A stretch of 7,070 bases of DNA from Limnohabitans sp. (GTDB taxonomy: Bacteria > Pseudomonadota > Gammaproteobacteria > Burkholderiales > Burkholderiaceae_C), in contig SHXP01000121.1 in NCBI GenBank assembly GCA_009693225.1, forward strand, positions 1 to 7,070. The letters run 5' to 3'. Below the pieces are notes generated by a model. The model was not told the origin of the DNA. It made no database searches and saw only the letters and a list, made by a program, of their open reading frames with translations. Below, one piece after another: positions 1 through 5,144 of this stretch. A program made the position numbers and the translations under genes. Each line of letters begins with the position of its first letter. The stretch's first letter is position 1.

Positions 1-1
1 A

Positions 2-244
2 TTCATTGACAAGATCCTGCTGCGCCTGACGCTGGCCGGCGCCATCTACATCACATTTGTGTGTCTGGTTCCCGAGTTTCTGATCCTCAAGTACAACGTG
101 CCGTTCTATTTCGGAGGTACCTCATTGCTGATTATTGTGGTGGTCACCATGGACTTCATGGCTCAGGTGCAAAACTACCTCATGAGTCAGCAATACGAAT
201 CTTTGTTGAAAAAGGCCAACTTCAAGATGGCTCCAGATGGCTGA
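2..244 (+). CDS. secY: Protein translocase subunit SecY, C-terminal end (5' truncated by window)
   Basis: SecY is the pore-forming subunit of the SecYEG channel in the inner membrane, which exports and inserts unfolded proteins with SecA or the ribosome. Only the last 80 residues are present. They contain the penultimate membrane helix (LTLAGAIYITFVCLVPEF), the conserved periplasmic turn with PFYFGGTS, the last membrane helix (LLIIVVVTMDFMAQVQ), and the cytoplasmic tail with QYESLLKKANFK, which all match the well-known SecY C terminus. The reading frame enters from outside the window; ATG codons inside it are internal. The final residues MAPDG come from an imperfect 10-base tandem repeat, and the stop lies 8 bases before the infA start, so translation of the two genes may be coupled. 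Placement before infA and rpmJ is the usual end of the spc ribosomal operon. Confidence 0.97.
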   Translation, partial: FIDKILLRLTLAGAIYITFVCLVPEFLILKYNVPFYFGGTSLLIIVVVTMDFMAQVQNYLMSQQYESLLKKANFKMAPDG

Positions 245-252
245 TTGGGCGC

Positions 253-471
253 ATGGCCAAGGACGGCGTCATCCAGATGCAAGGGGAGGTCGTTGAAAAC
301 CTCCCCAATGCCACTTTCCGGGTCAAACTGGAAAACGGTTATGTGGTGCTCGGACACATTTCCGGCAAGATGCGAATGCACTACATCCGTATCCTGCCGG
401 GAGACAAGGTGACAGTGGAGTTGACGCCCTACGATTTGAGCAGGGCTAGGATTGTGTTCCGCGCCAAGTAA
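253..471 (+). CDS. infA: Translation initiation factor IF-1
   Basis: IF-1 binds the A site of the 30S subunit and, with IF-2 and IF-3, controls selection of the initiator tRNA and start codon. The 72-residue product has exactly the family length and is one S1/OB-fold domain. Visible landmarks are MQGEVVENLPNATFRV in the first strands, NGYVVLGHISGKMRMHYIRI in the middle and GDKVTVELTPYDLSRARI near the end, closely like other Burkholderiales IF-1 proteins. The start is the ATG that gives MAKDG; a longer open frame upstream overlaps secY and has no family resemblance. No strong Shine-Dalgarno is present (only a GGG at 247-249), so coupling to secY termination 8 bases upstream is a reasonable inference. 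Location between secY and rpmJ is common in betaproteobacteria, whereas E. coli keeps infA elsewhere. Confidence 0.97.
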   Translation: MAKDGVIQMQGEVVENLPNATFRVKLENGYVVLGHISGKMRMHYIRILPGDKVTVELTPYDLSRARIVFRAK

Positions 472-494
472 GGCGTTGAGCGAAAGAGTTTGTT

Positions 495-525
495 GGGACA
501 CGCAAGGTGCGTGTTCCGGGTTTTT
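495..525 (+). promoter_or_regulatory. Hairpin plus short T-run between infA and rpmJ, candidate attenuator
   Basis: The arm GGGACACGC (495-503) pairs with GCGTGTTCC (509-517) around a 5-base loop, giving a 9-base-pair stem with one G-U pair. Three G residues and then five T residues (521-525) follow, and the rpmJ ribosome binding site AGGAG begins at 526. The shape is that of a weak intrinsic terminator or attenuator, but the T-run is short and offset by three bases. It could instead protect mRNA ends or shape access to the rpmJ ribosome binding site. The fold is seen in sequence; the function is inferred. Confidence 0.45.
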
Positions 526-536
526 AGGAGAATGAA

Positions 537-650
537 ATGAAAGTTTCGGCTTCGGTCAAAACAATTTGCCGCAACTGCAAGATCATCCGCCGCAAGGGCG
601 TGGTGCGGGTCATCTGCACCGACCCGCGTCACAAACAGCGTCAAGGCTGA
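537..650 (+). CDS. rpmJ: 50S ribosomal protein L36
   Basis: L36 is the smallest protein of the large ribosomal subunit and binds 23S rRNA near the base of the L7/L12 stalk. The 37-residue product begins MKVSASVKTICRNCKIIRRKG and ends DPRHKQRQG. It carries the zinc-ribbon ligand set Cys11, Cys14, Cys27 and His32, so this is the zinc-binding (C+) form. The start at 537 is decided by AGGAG at 526-530, six bases upstream; the ATG at 532 is followed by AAA TGA and cannot encode the protein. The gene is too short for ordinary ORF thresholds and is easily missed. Only 27 bases separate it from rpsM and they contain no terminator, so spc and alpha genes look like one transcription unit. Confidence 0.98.
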   Translation: MKVSASVKTICRNCKIIRRKGVVRVICTDPRHKQRQG

Positions 651-677
651 TCGAACAACACATTCAAGAGGTTTCTC

Positions 678-1043
678 ATGGCACGTATCGCTGGTATCAA
701 TATTCCGCCCCATAAGCACACCGAAATCGGTTTGACATCGATTTTCGGTATCGGCCGCACGCGCGCTCGCAAAATTTGCGAAGCCACCGGCATTGCTTAC
801 AGCAAAAAAATCAAAGATTTGACGGACGCCGATTTGGAAAAAATCCGCGATCAAATCGCACTGTTCACTATTGAGGGCGACTTGCGCCGTGAAACCACCA
901 TGAACATCAAGCGTTTGATGGACATCGGTTGTTACCGCGGTTTCCGTCACCGTCGCGGCCTGCCGATGCGCGGTCAGCGCACCCGCACCAATGCACGTAC
1001 CCGCAAAGGCCCCCGCAGGGCAGCCGCTGCACTGAAGAAATAA
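678..1043 (+). CDS. rpsM: 30S ribosomal protein S13
   Basis: S13 sits in the head of the small subunit, contacts S19 and the large subunit through intersubunit bridges, and reaches the P-site tRNA with its basic tail. The 121-residue product has the family start MARIAGINIPPHKHTEIGLTS, the helix-two-turn-helix region with IFGIGRTRARKICEATGI, and the conserved GCYRGFRHRRGLPMRGQRT segment. It ends in a lysine/arginine-rich tail (NARTRKGPRR, then AAAALKK). AAGAGG at 666-671 lies six bases before the ATG. In E. coli the S4-repressed leader of the alpha operon lies before this gene. Here rpmJ ends only 27 bases upstream and no comparable structured leader is visible. rpsK follows 13 bases downstream. 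Confidence 0.98.
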   Translation: MARIAGINIPPHKHTEIGLTSIFGIGRTRARKICEATGIAYSKKIKDLTDADLEKIRDQIALFTIEGDLRRETTMNIKRLMDIGCYRGFRHRRGLPMRGQRTRTNARTRKGPRRAAAALKK

Positions 1044-1056
1044 CTGAGGGACCCCC

Positions 1057-1461
1057 ATGGCAAAAGCACCCGTCAACTCAGCCGCACAACGTGTGCGCAA
1101 AAAAGTCCGCAAAAATGTCGCGGACGGCATTGCACACGTGCATGCTTCTTTCAACAACACCATCATCACCATCACCGATCGCCAGGGCAATGCTTTGTCA
1201 TGGGCTTCGTCGGGTGGTCAGGGTTTCAAGGGCTCACGCAAGTCCACTCCGTTTGCCGCTCAGGTGGCTTCCGAAGTGGCCGGACGTGCCGCCATTGATC
1301 AGGGCATCAAGAACCTCGACGTCGAAATCAAAGGACCCGGCCCAGGCCGCGAGTCTTCGGTTCGTGCGTTGGCGGCCCTGGGCATTCGCATCAACTCCAT
1401 CTCTGATGTGACGCCGGTTCCCCACAACGGATGCCGTCCGCAAAAGCGTCGTCGCATCTGA
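1057..1461 (+). CDS. rpsK: 30S ribosomal protein S11
   Basis: S11 is a platform protein of the small subunit, near the mRNA exit path and the Shine-Dalgarno helix. The 134-residue product is about five residues longer than the E. coli protein because of an alanine- and lysine-rich N terminus. Core motifs are ADGIAHVHASFNNTIITITD (residues 22-41), the LSWASSGGQGFKGSRKSTPF segment (47-66), GPGPGRES (93-100) and the C-terminal PHNGCRPQKRRRI. The ATG is preceded by GAGGG at 1046-1050 with six bases of spacing. The gene lies in the canonical rpsM-rpsK-rpsD order. The 83-base gap after it carries two hairpins, listed separately. Confidence 0.98.
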   Translation: MAKAPVNSAAQRVRKKVRKNVADGIAHVHASFNNTIITITDRQGNALSWASSGGQGFKGSRKSTPFAAQVASEVAGRAAIDQGIKNLDVEIKGPGPGRESSVRALAALGIRINSISDVTPVPHNGCRPQKRRRI

Positions 1462-1479
1462 TTCTCAGCCAAGCCCACC

Positions 1480-1522
1480 GCCGTTGTTGCACGCAGCAAC
1501 GGCTCCCCGCTCCAGTAGCGGG
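1480..1522 (+). promoter_or_regulatory. Two tandem hairpins in the rpsD leader
   Basis: The first stem pairs GCCGTTGTTGC (1480-1490) with GCAGCAACGGC (1493-1503): eleven pairs including one G-U, closed on a very tight loop. Three bases later CCCGCT (1506-1511) pairs with AGCGGG (1517-1522) around CCAGT. No T-run follows either, so they are not ordinary intrinsic terminators. The rpsD ribosome binding site begins about ten bases after the second stem. Because S4 is an autorepressor of the alpha operon in E. coli, a role in S4 or rpoA expression, or as an RNase processing site, is a sensible inference but is unproven. Confidence 0.5.
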
Positions 1523-1544
1523 CAGTTGATAGAAGGAAGTTTAA

Positions 1545-2168
1545 GTGGCACGTTACTTAGGCCCTAAGGCCAAACTCTCACGCCGTGAAGGCACCGACCT
1601 GTTTTTGAAGAGCGCACGCCGCTCTATCGCTGACAAGTCAAAATTCGACAGCAAGCCGGGCCAGCACGGCCGCACCTCAGGTCAGCGCATGTCTGACTTC
1701 GGTTTGCAGTTGCGCGAAAAACAAAAAGTCAAACGCATGTATGGTGTGTTGGAGCGTCAGTTCCGCCGTTACTTTGCCATGGCTGATCAGCAAAAAGGCA
1801 ATACAGGTTCAAACCTGTTGTCCCTGCTTGAGTCGCGTCTTGACAATGTGGTGTACCGCATGGGTTTCGGCTCAACCCGCGCCGAGGCTCGCCAACTGGT
1901 TTCGCACAAGGCCATCACGGTCAACGGCCACCAGGTGAATATCCCGTCCTACCTGGTGAAAGCTAGTGACGTGGTCAGCGTGCGCGAAAAATCCAAAAAA
2001 CAGGGCCGTGTGCTGGAAGCTTTGCAGCTGGCCACGCAAGTGGGAATGCCTGCCTGGGTCGACGTCAATGTCGACAAGGCGGAAGGTGTGTTCAAGAAGG
2101 CACCTGATCGTGACGAATTTGCGGCTGACATCAACGAATCCCTGATCGTTGAGTTGTATTCGCGTTAA
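1545..2168 (+). CDS. rpsD: 30S ribosomal protein S4
   Basis: S4 is a primary 16S rRNA binding protein that nucleates assembly of the 30S body and helps form the mRNA entry site; in enterobacteria it also represses translation of the alpha operon. The 207-residue product starts MARYLGPKAKLSRREGTDLF and lacks the N-terminal zinc cysteines, so it is the zinc-free form. The S4 RNA-binding domain lies at about residues 97-160 (SRLDNVVYRMGFGSTRAEAR, then VSHKAITVNGHQVNIPSY). The start is GTG, supported by AAGGAAG at 1533-1539 and by the family N terminus. It follows two tandem hairpins and is separated from rpoA by a further structured 110-base gap. That unusual amount of leader structure suggests S4 and alpha levels are individually tuned. 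Confidence 0.98.
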   Translation: MARYLGPKAKLSRREGTDLFLKSARRSIADKSKFDSKPGQHGRTSGQRMSDFGLQLREKQKVKRMYGVLERQFRRYFAMADQQKGNTGSNLLSLLESRLDNVVYRMGFGSTRAEARQLVSHKAITVNGHQVNIPSYLVKASDVVSVREKSKKQGRVLEALQLATQVGMPAWVDVNVDKAEGVFKKAPDRDEFAADINESLIVELYSR

Positions 2169-2170
2169 CC

Positions 2171-2254
2171 GGGGCATCGCTGCCCCTTGAATCCGCCGCC
2201 CCGTTCGCTGTTGCACGGGGGTCATCATCCAGCCTTACCGGTGTAACGAACCGG
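2171..2254 (+). promoter_or_regulatory. Structured rpsD-rpoA spacer with three candidate stems
   Basis: GGGGCA (2171-2176) pairs perfectly with TGCCCC (2181-2186) around the tetraloop TCGC, only two bases after the rpsD stop. CCCCGT (2199-2204) then pairs with ACGGGG (2215-2220) around a 10-base loop. CCGGT (2238-2242) can pair with ACCGG (2250-2254), ending eight bases before the GAGAGGG ribosome binding site of rpoA. None is followed by a T-run. The first stem resembles an RNA 3'-end stabiliser or partial terminator. The third is short and may be chance. Confidence 0.4.
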
Positions 2255-2278
2255 GGGTATTGAGAGGGAAAAAAACGA

Positions 2279-3274
2279 ATGCAAACAAATCTTCTGAAGC
2301 CCAAAGCCATACAGGTCGAACAACTCGGCCCCAACAAATCCAAAGTCACACTCGAACCTTTTGAGCGGGGTTACGGCCACACTCTGGGCAATGCGCTGCG
2401 CCGCGTGCTGTTGTCCTCCATGGTCGGCTATGCGGTTACCGATGTCACCATCGCCGGCGTTCTGCACGAATACTCATCGATAGACGGCGTGCAGGAAGAC
2501 GTTGTCAATATTCTGCTCAATCTCAAGGGCGTGGTGTTCAAACTCCACAACCGTGATGAAGTCACTCTCAGCCTGCGCAAAGACGGCGACGGCCAGGTCT
2601 CTGCCGCCGATATTCAAACGCCGCATGACGTCGAAATCATCAACCCCGAGCACGTCATCGCCAATTTGTCGCACGGCGGCAAGATTGATATTCAACTCAA
2701 GGTTGAAAAAGGCCGCGGCTATGTGCCGGGCTCCATGCGCCGCCATGCAGATGAAGTGAATAAGTCCATCGGCCGCATTGTGCTCGATGCATCCTTCTCC
2801 CCGGTCAAGCGTGTGAGCTACAGCGTTGAAAACGCGCGTGTGGAGCAGCGCACCGATCTGGACCGTCTGGTGGTTGAGATTGAAACCAACGGCGCCATCA
2901 CCGCCGAAGATGCTGTACGCTCTTCGGCAAAAATTCTGGTGGAGCAACTTGCCGTGTTCGCACAGCTCGAAGGCAATGAATTGGCCGCCTTCGATTCACC
3001 GGCACCGCGCAGCACCTTGCAGGTCGACCCGATTCTGTTGCGCCCGGTCGATGAACTCGAACTCACCGTGCGTTCAGCTAATTGCTTGAAAGCAGAAAAC
3101 ATTTTCTACATCGGCGATTTGATCCAGCGCACCGAAAACGAATTGCTCAAGACCCCCAACCTGGGCCGCAAATCCTTGAACGAAATCAAGGAAGTGCTGG
3201 CTTCACATGGTTTGACCCTGGGCATGAAGCTCGAAGGCTGGCCACCCAGCGGCCTCGAAGCCAAGCGTATTTAA
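2279..3274 (+). CDS. rpoA: DNA-directed RNA polymerase subunit alpha
   Basis: The alpha subunit dimerises to start assembly of the RNA polymerase core and, through its C-terminal domain, touches promoter UP elements and activators. The 331-residue product has the dimerisation and beta/beta' contact domain at about residues 1-235, with the signature FERGYGHTLGNALRRVLLSS (28-47), and a linker around 236-248. The C-terminal domain follows at about 249-331. That domain keeps the DNA-contact sequence VRSANCLKAENI with Arg265 at the same number as in E. coli, plus the second contact region TPNLGRKSLNEIK (292-304). The length is slightly above the E. coli 329, owing to a short C-terminal extension ending LEAKRI. 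The ATG is preceded by GAGAGGG at 2262-2268. Its place between rpsD and rplQ is invariant in proteobacteria. Confidence 0.99.
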   Translation: MQTNLLKPKAIQVEQLGPNKSKVTLEPFERGYGHTLGNALRRVLLSSMVGYAVTDVTIAGVLHEYSSIDGVQEDVVNILLNLKGVVFKLHNRDEVTLSLRKDGDGQVSAADIQTPHDVEIINPEHVIANLSHGGKIDIQLKVEKGRGYVPGSMRRHADEVNKSIGRIVLDASFSPVKRVSYSVENARVEQRTDLDRLVVEIETNGAITAEDAVRSSAKILVEQLAVFAQLEGNELAAFDSPAPRSTLQVDPILLRPVDELELTVRSANCLKAENIFYIGDLIQRTENELLKTPNLGRKSLNEIKEVLASHGLTLGMKLEGWPPSGLEAKRI

Positions 3275-3283
3275 AAAAACAGA

Positions 3284-3299
3284 GCGGTGTTCACACCGC
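3284..3299 (+). promoter_or_regulatory. Perfect 7-bp hairpin between rpoA and rplQ
   Basis: GCGGTGT (3284-3290) pairs exactly with ACACCGC (3293-3299), starting nine bases after the rpoA stop. A run of A residues (3273-3279) precedes it, but no T-run follows, so it should not terminate + strand transcription efficiently. A weaker GC-rich pairing (GGCCG at 3307-3311 with CGGCC at 3324-3328) lies downstream. A role in mRNA stability or in lowering rplQ relative to rpoA is possible. Confidence 0.4.
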
Positions 3300-3357
3300 C
3301 TCCCCTGGCCGTACCTGACACGGCGGCCGGCAAAACAACTTCACCAAGGAAAACACC

Positions 3358-3747
3358 ATGCGTCATGGACACGGACTACGCAAACTCAACCGGACCAGCT
3401 CACACCGTCTGGCCATGTTGCAAAACATGATGAACTCGCTGATCGAACATGAAGTTATTAAAACCACTCTGCCCAAAGCCAAGGAACTGCGTCGCGTCAT
3501 CGAACCGATGCTGACCCTGGGCAAAGAGCCCACACTCTCCAACAAGCGTCTGGCTTTCAACCGTTTGCGCAACCGCGACAACGTGGTCAAGCTGTTTGCC
3601 GAACTCGGACCGCGCTACAAGGCCCGTCCAGGTGGTTACACACGTATTTTGAAAATGGGTTACCGCGTGGGTGATAACGCACCGATGGCACTGGTCGAAT
3701 TGGTAGACCGTCCTGAAGTGCAAGATACCCCCGCAGTCAGCGAATAA
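3358..3747 (+). CDS. rplQ: 50S ribosomal protein L17
   Basis: L17 binds 23S rRNA near the peptide exit tunnel on the solvent side of the large subunit. The 129-residue product begins with the family signature MRHGHGLRKLNRTSSHRLAM. It continues with ELRRVIEPMLTLGK and LAFNRLRNRDNVVKLF, and has the conserved PRYKARPGGYTRILKMGYRVGD block, split here by no insertion. The length is close to the E. coli 127, with a short acidic tail (VQDTPAVSE). AAGGA at 3346-3350 lies seven bases before the ATG. It is the last protein gene of the alpha operon. The gap to the following tRNA is 21 bases, so the tRNA may be partly expressed by readthrough from the operon. Confidence 0.98.
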   Translation: MRHGHGLRKLNRTSSHRLAMLQNMMNSLIEHEVIKTTLPKAKELRRVIEPMLTLGKEPTLSNKRLAFNRLRNRDNVVKLFAELGPRYKARPGGYTRILKMGYRVGDNAPMALVELVDRPEVQDTPAVSE

Positions 3748-3751
3748 CAGT

Positions 3752-3757
3752 TACAAT
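3752..3757 (+). promoter_or_regulatory. Possible -10 element (TACAAT) ahead of tRNA-fMet
   Basis: TACAAT matches the sigma70 -10 consensus at five of six positions and would place transcription start at about 3764, five bases before the mature tRNA. At the expected -35 distance the sequence is C-rich and does not resemble TTGACA, and there is no extended -10 TG. This may be a weak independent promoter for the tRNA or chance. Confidence 0.25.
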
Positions 3758-3768
3758 CGTATACACGA

Positions 3769-3845
<77 letters not shown>

Positions 3846-3853
3846 AACACACG

Positions 3854-3877
3854 ACGCCCACTTTCAGTGGGCGTTTT
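3854..3877 (+). terminator. Intrinsic terminator after tRNA-fMet
   Basis: ACGCCCACT (3854-3862) pairs perfectly with AGTGGGCGT (3866-3874) around the loop TTC, and the right arm runs into TTTT (3874-3877). It starts eight bases after the tRNA CCA end. It probably ends both the tRNA transcript and the ribosomal operon. It works in the + direction only, since no T-run follows the stem on the other strand. Confidence 0.85.
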
Positions 3878-3893
3878 GCATGGAATTCACTCA

Positions 3894-4724
3894 ATGACCA
3901 GCATGTCGCTTAGCTTGTCTCAGATCCTGGCTCTGGCTGAACGCATTGAGTTGCAAACCCCGTGCGGTTTACAGGTCTGGTATGTGTGGAACCGCACCGG
4001 CGCAGACCCCTTGGTGTTGTTGCACGGCGGCAGCGGCAGCTGGAACCACTGGCTGCGCAATGTGATTCCCTTGAGCAGCAAACGCGCTGTCTGGGCGCTG
4101 GACACGCCCGGACTCGGCGATTCGGAGTTGCCGTCGGGCGCGCTGGACGCGGATGATTTGTACCACCCCCTGGAGCAAGGCCTGCAATTGCTGTTTGCTG
4201 ACCAAGCTCTGGATATCGCCGGTTTTTCATTCGGTGGACTGATTGCGGGTTTTCTTGCAGCAGCCTATGCGCAGCGTGTCAAACGACTGGTGCTGGTCGG
4301 TATTCCCGGTCTTGGCCTGTCTGATCAAATTCTCAACATGCGCGGCTTTCGTGCAGACATGACCGGGGAAGAGCGCCGGGCGGTGCACCGCAACAACCTG
4401 CTGGCCATCATGTTGCAGGACCCGAACATGGTCACTGAGGAACTGCTGGACATGCAGGAACACAATGTGTTGCGCGACCGCTTGCGCCGCAGGCGCATCG
4501 CCCGCAGCGATGCGATGTTGCAATTGCAAACCCGATGGCAATGCCCTGTCTACGGTATTTGGGGTGAAAACGACGCCTTATACCGGGGCAGTTTGCCCTT
4601 GATTCAAGGCCGGCTCTCAGCCTGTGATTTGCGCGGCTTTCACGTGCTGCCTGATGCCGGCCATTGGGTGCAATATGAACAGCCGCAAGCATTCAACCGG
4701 GTGCTGCTGCAAAGCCTTTGTTAA
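3894..4724 (+). CDS. Alpha/beta-fold hydrolase
   Basis: This is a cytoplasmic serine hydrolase of the alpha/beta fold; the exact substrate cannot be read from sequence. The 276-residue product shows the oxyanion-hole motif LVLLHGGSGSW (40-50) and a strand-turn VWALDTPGLGDS (66-77). The nucleophile elbow is G-F-S-F-G with Ser112, the acid Asp227 lies in GIWGENDALY, and the base His257 in PDAGHW. A helical cap lies at about 140-205. No signal peptide is seen. The ATG at 3894 is preferred because GGAA lies eight bases upstream; the frame is open back into the tRNA but that extension would use a TTG inside the tRNA. The start is only 16 bases after the tRNA terminator and no promoter is evident. 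The gene converges on a CoA-dependent catabolic operon, suggesting a ring-opening C-C hydrolase, esterase or thioesterase in the same pathway (inference). Confidence 0.9.
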   Translation: MTSMSLSLSQILALAERIELQTPCGLQVWYVWNRTGADPLVLLHGGSGSWNHWLRNVIPLSSKRAVWALDTPGLGDSELPSGALDADDLYHPLEQGLQLLFADQALDIAGFSFGGLIAGFLAAAYAQRVKRLVLVGIPGLGLSDQILNMRGFRADMTGEERRAVHRNNLLAIMLQDPNMVTEELLDMQEHNVLRDRLRRRRIARSDAMLQLQTRWQCPVYGIWGENDALYRGSLPLIQGRLSACDLRGFHVLPDAGHWVQYEQPQAFNRVLLQSLC

Positions 4725-4730
4725 AGATAT

Positions 4731-5132
4731 TCAAACTGCATCCGGCAGGACGGCAGTGACTTCTATCTCCACCAGCGCACGCGTTTCGACCAGACTGCTG
4801 ACGACAACGCAAGTCATCGCCGGGTAGTTTTCCCCCATCACCTCACGGTAAACAGCACCTAATTCTTTCAGGCCAGAGCGGTACATTTGCAGGTCAGTGA
4901 TGTACCAGGTCATGCGCACCATGTGTTCGGGCGCTGAGCCGGCACTGTGCAGGACAGCCAGCACATTGGATAAAGCAAGACGCGTCTGATCGCTGAAATC
5001 GTCTGATTCAAACTGTTGTGCCGGGTTCCACCCGATCTGGCCGCCGACATAAATTTGCAGACCGCGTGCGGCAATGCCGTTGGCGTAGCCCTTGGGGGCA
5101 GCCCATCCTTCGGGAAGTAAAACTGTGTGCAT
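4731..5132 (-). CDS. RidA family protein (YjgF/YER057c/UK114 superfamily)
   Basis: RidA-family proteins form trimers whose subunit interfaces bind enamine/imine or related small molecules; archetypal RidA hydrolyses reactive enamines. The 133-residue product has the family length and the motifs YANGIAARGLQIYVGGQIGW (16-35), DQTRLALSNVLAVLHSAGS (48-66) and YPAMTCVVVSSL (103-114), with VEIEVTAVLP (121-130) at the C terminus. Position 106 is Met where the catalytic Arg105 of RidA stands (PARS in E. coli), while the Glu equivalent to Glu120 is kept as Glu124. It therefore probably belongs to a Rid subgroup lacking classical imine deaminase activity. AGGA lies five bases before the ATG on this strand. 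The ligase gene ends 12 bases upstream, so the two are co-transcribed, and the stop faces the hydrolase stop across six bases. Confidence 0.93.
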   Translation of the reverse strand: MHTVLLPEGWAAPKGYANGIAARGLQIYVGGQIGWNPAQQFESDDFSDQTRLALSNVLAVLHSAGSAPEHMVRMTWYITDLQMYRSGLKELGAVYREVMGENYPAMTCVVVSSLVETRALVEIEVTAVLPDAV

Positions 5133-5144
5133 AAAAGTCCTGTT

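Noticed and set aside
61..252. N-terminal extension of infA overlapping secY
   Set aside because: IF-1 is 72 residues throughout the family and the ATG at 253 gives the family N terminus MAKD. The extension is secY read in the wrong frame.
429..1190. Long minus-strand open frame of 253 residues
   Set aside because: It lies antisense to rpmJ, rpsM and the start of rpsK, shows no recognisable motif, and is explained by the codon bias of these ribosomal genes.
1480..1522. rpsK-rpsD hairpins as an intrinsic terminator
   Set aside because: No T-run follows either stem and the downstream genes rpsD, rpoA and rplQ are normally co-transcribed.
2474..2947. Minus-strand 157-residue open frame opposite rpoA
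   Set aside because: It is antisense to the highly conserved alpha N-terminal domain with no independent start signal or motif.
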